Of a stretch of 64,000 bases of DNA, positions 59,453 through 64,000 are shown one piece after another (position 1 is the stretch's first letter; every line of letters begins with the position of its first letter). The position numbers and the translations under genes are program-made. The notes under the pieces were generated by a model, which did no database searches, was not told the origin of the DNA, and saw only the letters and a program-made list of their open reading frames with translations. Source of the stretch: Adiantum capillus-veneris (taxonomy: Eukaryota; Streptophyta; Polypodiopsida; Polypodiales; Pteridaceae); the NCBI GenBank assembly GCA_014529385.2, contig CM043967.1:11174001-11238000 (forward strand), in the 5' to 3' direction.

Positions 59453-59464
59453 TCTCCCCTTCCG
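59453..59464 (-). promoter_or_regulatory. Polypurine tract of element E
   Basis: In element sense CGGAAGGGGAGA directly precedes the LTR start TGTTAACTGAG. Confidence 0.7.
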
Positions 59465-60500
59465 ATTTTAGTGCCCGTCCTTGGGCACTGTTGAAAGGTG
59501 TTCGTGGAGGCAAGGAACGTTTTGATTGGTTGTTGATGGACTGATTGTCTTCATTTGTCATTGGATTTGTTGCAGCATCTTCATTGGTCAGAATATGTCT
59601 GTTGTGAGAGATGATGTTTCATTTGTCCATTGTAATAGCATAATGATGAGGCTTCTGTTTATTTATGAAAAGTATGTACAAGAGAAGTAGAATGATGAGG
59701 TTCTAAATTAGGGTCTATAACCTGGATGACCAAAGGGAAAAAACCCAGTGGGAAAAAAGTTCCTTTGGGATACGTGCGTTATTGGAGGACTTATTAGCAT
59801 GGGAGATATCAATAAAGTACTGAAGGGATTATTTGCTGATAGATATGGAATTAAAAAGGCAGCAAATATGAGAGGGTAGCATGATGGAACATTGGTTTGC
59901 CTATTGTAGTCCACTCAAGGTGAATAGGTGGAAGCAAAAAAAGAGTGTCTAATGCATATGTCCAATGATGGGACATCCTATTTATGCATACACAAAAGTG
60001 CATGGGAAACAATATGTTGTGCAAGAATGATTTTGAGGGGTTATTAAAAAATATGGTGTAGCTATAAAAGCATATGACATGACTTTGCAAGCTGGCACCC
60101 CTTTAAGAGTGGTTTTCCTTGATGAGGATATGTGCTCTCATCTTCCTGTGCACTATGCGTGAGTGTTGGACTTTACAACACTCCACCAATTGTAAGTTAA
60201 TAGACTTTGACTCTTATGCTCATCTCATCCAGCATGAGCGACATGACATAAATATGCTCAATTCTTCTAGCTTGAGCCTAATAACTACAACTCTTAGCAC
60301 AGAGTTTAATATGACATGAAGCTTTGGGACTAATGCTTTGCTCATTTCATGGCTCAGCAACCCCACTCTGACTATGCCAAAGAGTGTCTTTTGCACCCTT
60401 GCGACTTGACTTTTTACGTTCTTGAGCTTACTACAAACATTTCTTCAGGTAAAAGTAAGCTTGCATCCTCAAAAAGAGGATTAGTGAAGGACCAAGTTGG
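59465..60500. other. E 3' untranslated region with a weak plus-strand coding trace
   Basis: No clear gene is present. A plus-strand frame ending at 60163 reads HGKQYVVQE, then after two stops GVIKKYGVAIKAYDMTLQAG and TPLRVVFLDEDMCSHLPVHY. It looks protein-like but was not recognised. The rest is low-information AT-rich sequence. Confidence 0.35.
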
Positions 60501-60539
60501 CATTGAAGATTTCTTTTGCCATACCTATTTTATCATCTT

Positions 60540-61090
60540 TCAATCTGCATTCGTGTTGGTTGGGTTGTCCTTGTTTGACTGTGATGACTCCATTATCTGT
60601 TTGATTCTCCAATTAGGCCTGTTGATAGGAGTCTTTGATGTTGTTGTAGGCCTCTGTGGGCTGTCGACATCTGGCTTTTGACTTGGAGCATTGGAAGAAT
60701 TAGGAATCCAAATCTCTTGAGGACATTTGTATCTCCATTGTTGACTTTGCTTCATTCTAGGTCTTGTTGAGTTCTTGAGATATTCAAGCAGGTTTGGTGT
60801 AGTTGCAATTGGCTTGTGTTGGTTGACTGGTAGCCAAATATTTGTATACCTTGTGTAGAATCCTTGTCTAAGAGGAAGATCCTTTGCGATCTGTCTTTGT
60901 TTTGTATCCTCTTGAAACTTGTGATTGACTTCAACATCTTTTGATGTTGTTCTATTGTATACTTGCTTCTAAGGTATCCTAGAATATTGTTGAGGTTGAT
61001 GCCTTGTGGGCCTTCTTTCTTGGGAGGGACTTGAAGTTACTTCATATGCTCTTACCCTTGGTTTTGGTACCCATATGTGTCTGTTACCTC
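60540..61090 (-). pseudogene. E remnant with W-V/I-P-K segments
   Basis: Short minus-strand frames contain HIWVPKPRVRAYEV (~61075), TNIWLPVNQHKPI (~60840) and QEIWIPNSSNAPSQKPD (~60715). They resemble REIWVPK and IQIWVPKTSS in the post-integrase part of D. Frames are broken by stops; function is unknown. Confidence 0.45.
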
Positions 61091-61333
61091 ATAGTACTCC
61101 TGTTCTTTTTAGCTCCATTGTGATGCTATCCATCCCATGTGTCTGTCTTTCTGTGTTGATTTCTTGTCTTTAATCCAGACCGGATCATTGACTTTGACTA
61201 AAGTGCTTGGAACCAACACTTTCTTGAATTTCCTTTGCTTTCTTGAGTATTTGGGTTGATATACCTTTGCTTTTCAGGGTGTCTCCTTAAAGGTTTTAGT
61301 TAATTCAACAATTGACTTGAAGTTTTGAAAGCC

Positions 61334-61845
61334 TTACTTGCTTGAAGAAGCTGATCCATGAGGGTTCTTTGATGTAGAGGCATATGCTGTCACACCTTTT
61401 GTGCTAATCGATGGAAGGTCCACTTTAGCTTTACCTTTGTCTGCAAGATTTTTCTTCAATCCTTGTGACTTTTGCAACTCTGAATCTAGCATTAACGATA
61501 CCTGGGAATGTTGTTGGCTACCTCTTGGAAAAGAGAGTATTATCATTGTATCTTCTTTGTAGGCCTTGTGTTGGTCTAACCATTGATGTCCAAGGATGAC
61601 ATCTGCAAGCATTTCCTTTGAAGGCTTCACCTGAAACTTTACCTGCTCTTTATGATTTTGGATGCTAAGGGTAGAAACCATCTCTTTTTGACATGTAGCC
61701 TTACCCATGATTTTTTTGTTACTTGGCTTGTCCTGAGTAATCTCTAGAATACTCTGGATGTTGTCTGCAACCATATTGCAATTTTCTTCTTTATCTAGTA
61801 GAGCATTGCATCTGACACTTGCCACCTTTTGTACTGTTGAGAACT
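61334..61845 (-). pseudogene. Retropepsin-like remnant of element E
   Basis: The frame begins VASVRCNALLDKEENCNMVA, where the catalytic D-T-G would be expected at LLDKEE, and 90 residues later has ADVILGHQWLDQHKAY, the ILG..W helix of retroviral-type aspartic proteases. Spacing fits a protease monomer. The catalytic loop is changed, so it would be inactive. A Ser/Lys-rich tail follows. Confidence 0.5.
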
Positions 61846-62139
61846 ACAGCTATTCTCATTGCTGGTTCTACTGAAGATCTTTGTCCTAATTTTGCCATGG
61901 TTTCATCTTGATTTAATTGTGTCTCTATGGAAGGTGGCTTGAGACTTTGTTTTCCAATCTAACTTGCATCAGCTGATTCAATTGGCAATGAGTGATTGAT
62001 ATTTGGACTTCCTATCACTTCTTCGTTGTCTGCAACCCCGTTCTTCTTAACTTCTAGCTTTGATGGCATTCTCTGCTCAATAGCTTTTGTGGTTGCTTTT
62101 TGCTTTGTTTCATGTGCACTTTCTATTGTCTGATTTGCT

Positions 62140-62802
62140 TTAAGTTCTATTTGATGGAGATGTATCATCTTCAATAAGCTTTGCTTTGGCATCGGTCTCC
62201 ATTTTGATTGTGCTTGAGAACTTTGTGCTGTCGTCCGCGGGTGACCAGTCTTGGTCTTGATTCTTTGTTGTCTCTGAAAACTGCATCCTGTTTGAATTCT
62301 GTATCTCTAACATCTTCTGGGCCATTGGCATTTCCATTATGACGTCGTCTGGCATATCTTTTGCTATGATCACATGAAATTGAGCTATTATGATCTGTGA
62401 ACTTACTCCAATGGTGGTGGAGATGATTCCCCAACATTCTGCTCGCTTGTTTCCTGATATGCTCACAAATTCAGGAGCATCTTCCAACTGTGGTTTCCCA
62501 CATCTTTTCCAAGTGCGAAAAGACATGAGGTTCTTGTCTAACTGAAAATCTAGATTTACTTCTCTTGATGGCTTTTCTTCATTTTCATTCGTGATGTTGC
62601 ACTTGATCGTCTCAGGATTCGCATTCGAATTGACTGCTTTTACTTTGGCAACATCCTTTGGTTTAACTTTATCTACATTTTCCTTGCTTTGACCACCTGC
62701 TTCAATCAATGTTGACTCATATGACTGTGATACTACACTTTTTTGCAATTGTTGAGCATTGTCCTCCTGCATTTGAGTAACTCTTGATCTTAGAAGATCC
62801 AC
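62140..62802 (-). pseudogene. E ORF with a second protease-like segment
   Basis: The frame is Gln/Lys/Ser-rich at its start. It then has KPQLEDAPEFVSISGNKR and IIIAQFHVIIAKDMPDDVIM, in which QFHVI....PDDVIM recalls the C-terminal half of a retropepsin. No D-T/S-G loop is visible. A frameshift near 62810 joins it to the next frame upstream. Confidence 0.4.
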
Positions 62803-64000
62803 TGTACTTTCTTGCAGAATCTGTCTCTTCGGAGGAGATTTTGGTGGACCTTTGTGTAGCTTTCTGAACTTTAGCTTTCATTGATTTTGACTTTTCTATC
62901 ACCGGTTCTGGCAGCTTGAGGCTTTGCATCATCGTTAGATAGTCTTTGACTTCAGTAGGGCCATCCGTGTGGGTTTGTACAAGATCATGACCTTGCTGAT
63001 ATTTGTTACCATGTGCATCTTGATATGCATATGTGAGCTTGGTCACATGTAATTGTTTGGACACTATTGGATTTTTTGGTCTTTGAGTTTGACTTGTGGA
63101 GATCAGTTGAAACTTTTGTCCTTGATGATCTTCATATAAGCATTTTTCTGCAGATTCTGAGGGAAACCGGGTCAATTGGAAACTTCCAACAACCATATGA
63201 TCTTTCAATGGTTTCTGCTTTGAAGAGGTCTGTTGGCTAGAAGCCCTTGGGCTTCTAACTGGTGTATCTTTTCCTAGTACATAAGCTGAGCTTGATGGAT
63301 TTGCAGCTCCCCCCTTCCTAGGGTGATCACTATAGCCTGCTTCATTGTAAGAGTTCAAAACTGTTTGGCTCTGATTTAGTCTCACCTTTTGGGACTGTGA
63401 AGGTACACTTTGGGTAGCACTGTTGATGTTTGGCATCTGCAAACCTTCTGCATAGTTTCCTATGTATCTTCGTGAAACATGACAAATTATTCCCCAAGTT
63501 AAGCTGTAGATAGCATTATCTTTTCCTTGATATTGTCTATCCCATGGGTCTCCTATGATATGAGCAAATGTGGTTTTGGGACCCAAGGCATCATAGATGC
63601 TAGACTCTCGTCTATATCTACGACTGTTTTGGTCAAAGTATATGTTTATTTGGTCACAACATCGAAGCTTGATTTTCGATGGAGGAGAGTTTGGCTCTGA
63701 ATAGATTTCTGGGTTCACTCGGGTAATATTCTTCATCTCTAGAGAGGATGGGCTATAATAGATTCTTTTTTCTGAAATGAACCATCCTTTCTAATCTATC
63801 ACTGGACGCACTTCTATGAGCTGGTATGTGGGCCATTCAAACACTGGTTGATCCTTTTTGTACAGTTTCCCTTTTTGGTCTACATAGTGTGCATATGAAT
63901 TATCTGTGCCATACAATGCTAACATCATTCTGTTTGATGTGTCCCTTAGACTCTTGAATGATTGCACACTTGTGTCAGTGGATGCAAAATCATTTGCAAA
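62717..64000 (-). pseudogene. Unidentified E polyprotein segment, open at the window edge
   Basis: The frame enters from 64000 (FANDFASTDTSVQSFKSLRD), has a TAG near 63797 after RPVID, and continues through MKNITRVNPEIYSEPNSPPS, LRCCDQINIYFDQNSRRYRR and TWGIICHVSRRYIGNYAEGL to a long Ser/Gln/Lys-rich tail. The first half looks folded, the second disordered. I do not recognise the family. Confidence 0.5.

Larger units (their letters stand above)
58469..64000 (-). mobile_element. LTR element E, 3' part, runs off the window
   Basis: An LTR-like segment is followed on its right by a polypurine tract and minus-strand coding remnants, so this is the 3' end of a minus-strand element. Retropepsin-like remnants and W-V/I-P-K segments resemble the post-integrase part of element D. 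RT and integrase, if present, lie beyond base 64000. Confidence 0.7.

Overview
The window is a land-plant genomic segment built almost entirely of nested transposable elements. The grounds are plant-type Ty3/gypsy elements, an En/Spm-type CACTA transposon with spliced transposase genes, and a captured plant-like heavy-metal-associated (HMA) exon. No intact host gene, rRNA gene or functional tRNA gene was found. The species cannot be named from this sequence.

Layout. (1) 1-17866: chromovirus copy A, plus strand, with a 5' LTR cut by the window edge. Its integrase gene is split by a complete 7675-bp CACTA element (6209-13883, TIR CACTACAAGAGG, TSD TCA). (2) 17867-21138: a tandem array of about 17 units of ~190 bp; each unit has a (TG)n block and tRNA-like A and B boxes. 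(3) 21139-52673: giant Ty3/gypsy element D, minus strand, ~31.5 kb as it stands and ~18-20 kb without insertions. It is inserted in the (TG)n block of an array unit. It contains a 1.32-kb TTAA-flanked element (27956-29277), an unexplained ~1.8-kb GC-rich insert in gag (36125-37893) and a complete second chromovirus, copy C (40405-50193, minus, TSD TTATC). (4) 52102-58468: the array continues, starting with an inverted duplication that has flipped part of the D 5' LTR. A second TTAA-flanked copy lies at 56808-58128. (5) 58469-64000: the 3' part of a further LTR element, E (minus), inserted in an array unit and running off the window.

Main results. In chromovirus A, the gag start codon appears to lie inside the LTR. 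It joins gag in frame through a predicted 1899-nt intron that removes the end of the LTR, the primer-binding site and a conserved extra ORF. In copy C the exon-2 codon matching the first gag ATG is GTG, which fits this model. Element D, and apparently E, carry retropepsin-like remnants and W-V/I-P-K motif segments near their 3' ends; in D these are downstream of integrase. D also has ~285-bp diverged repeats, each with a 22-nt near-palindrome. The two TTAA-flanked elements have CACTA-type ends but duplicate TTAA, which fits neither ordinary plant CACTA (3 bp) nor typical piggyBac ends. All coding regions of autonomous type carry visible lesions: nonsense codons, frameshifts, a 670-bp deletion of the RT core in C, a 218-bp deletion in A, and altered catalytic residues in D. 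Any movement today would need help in trans.
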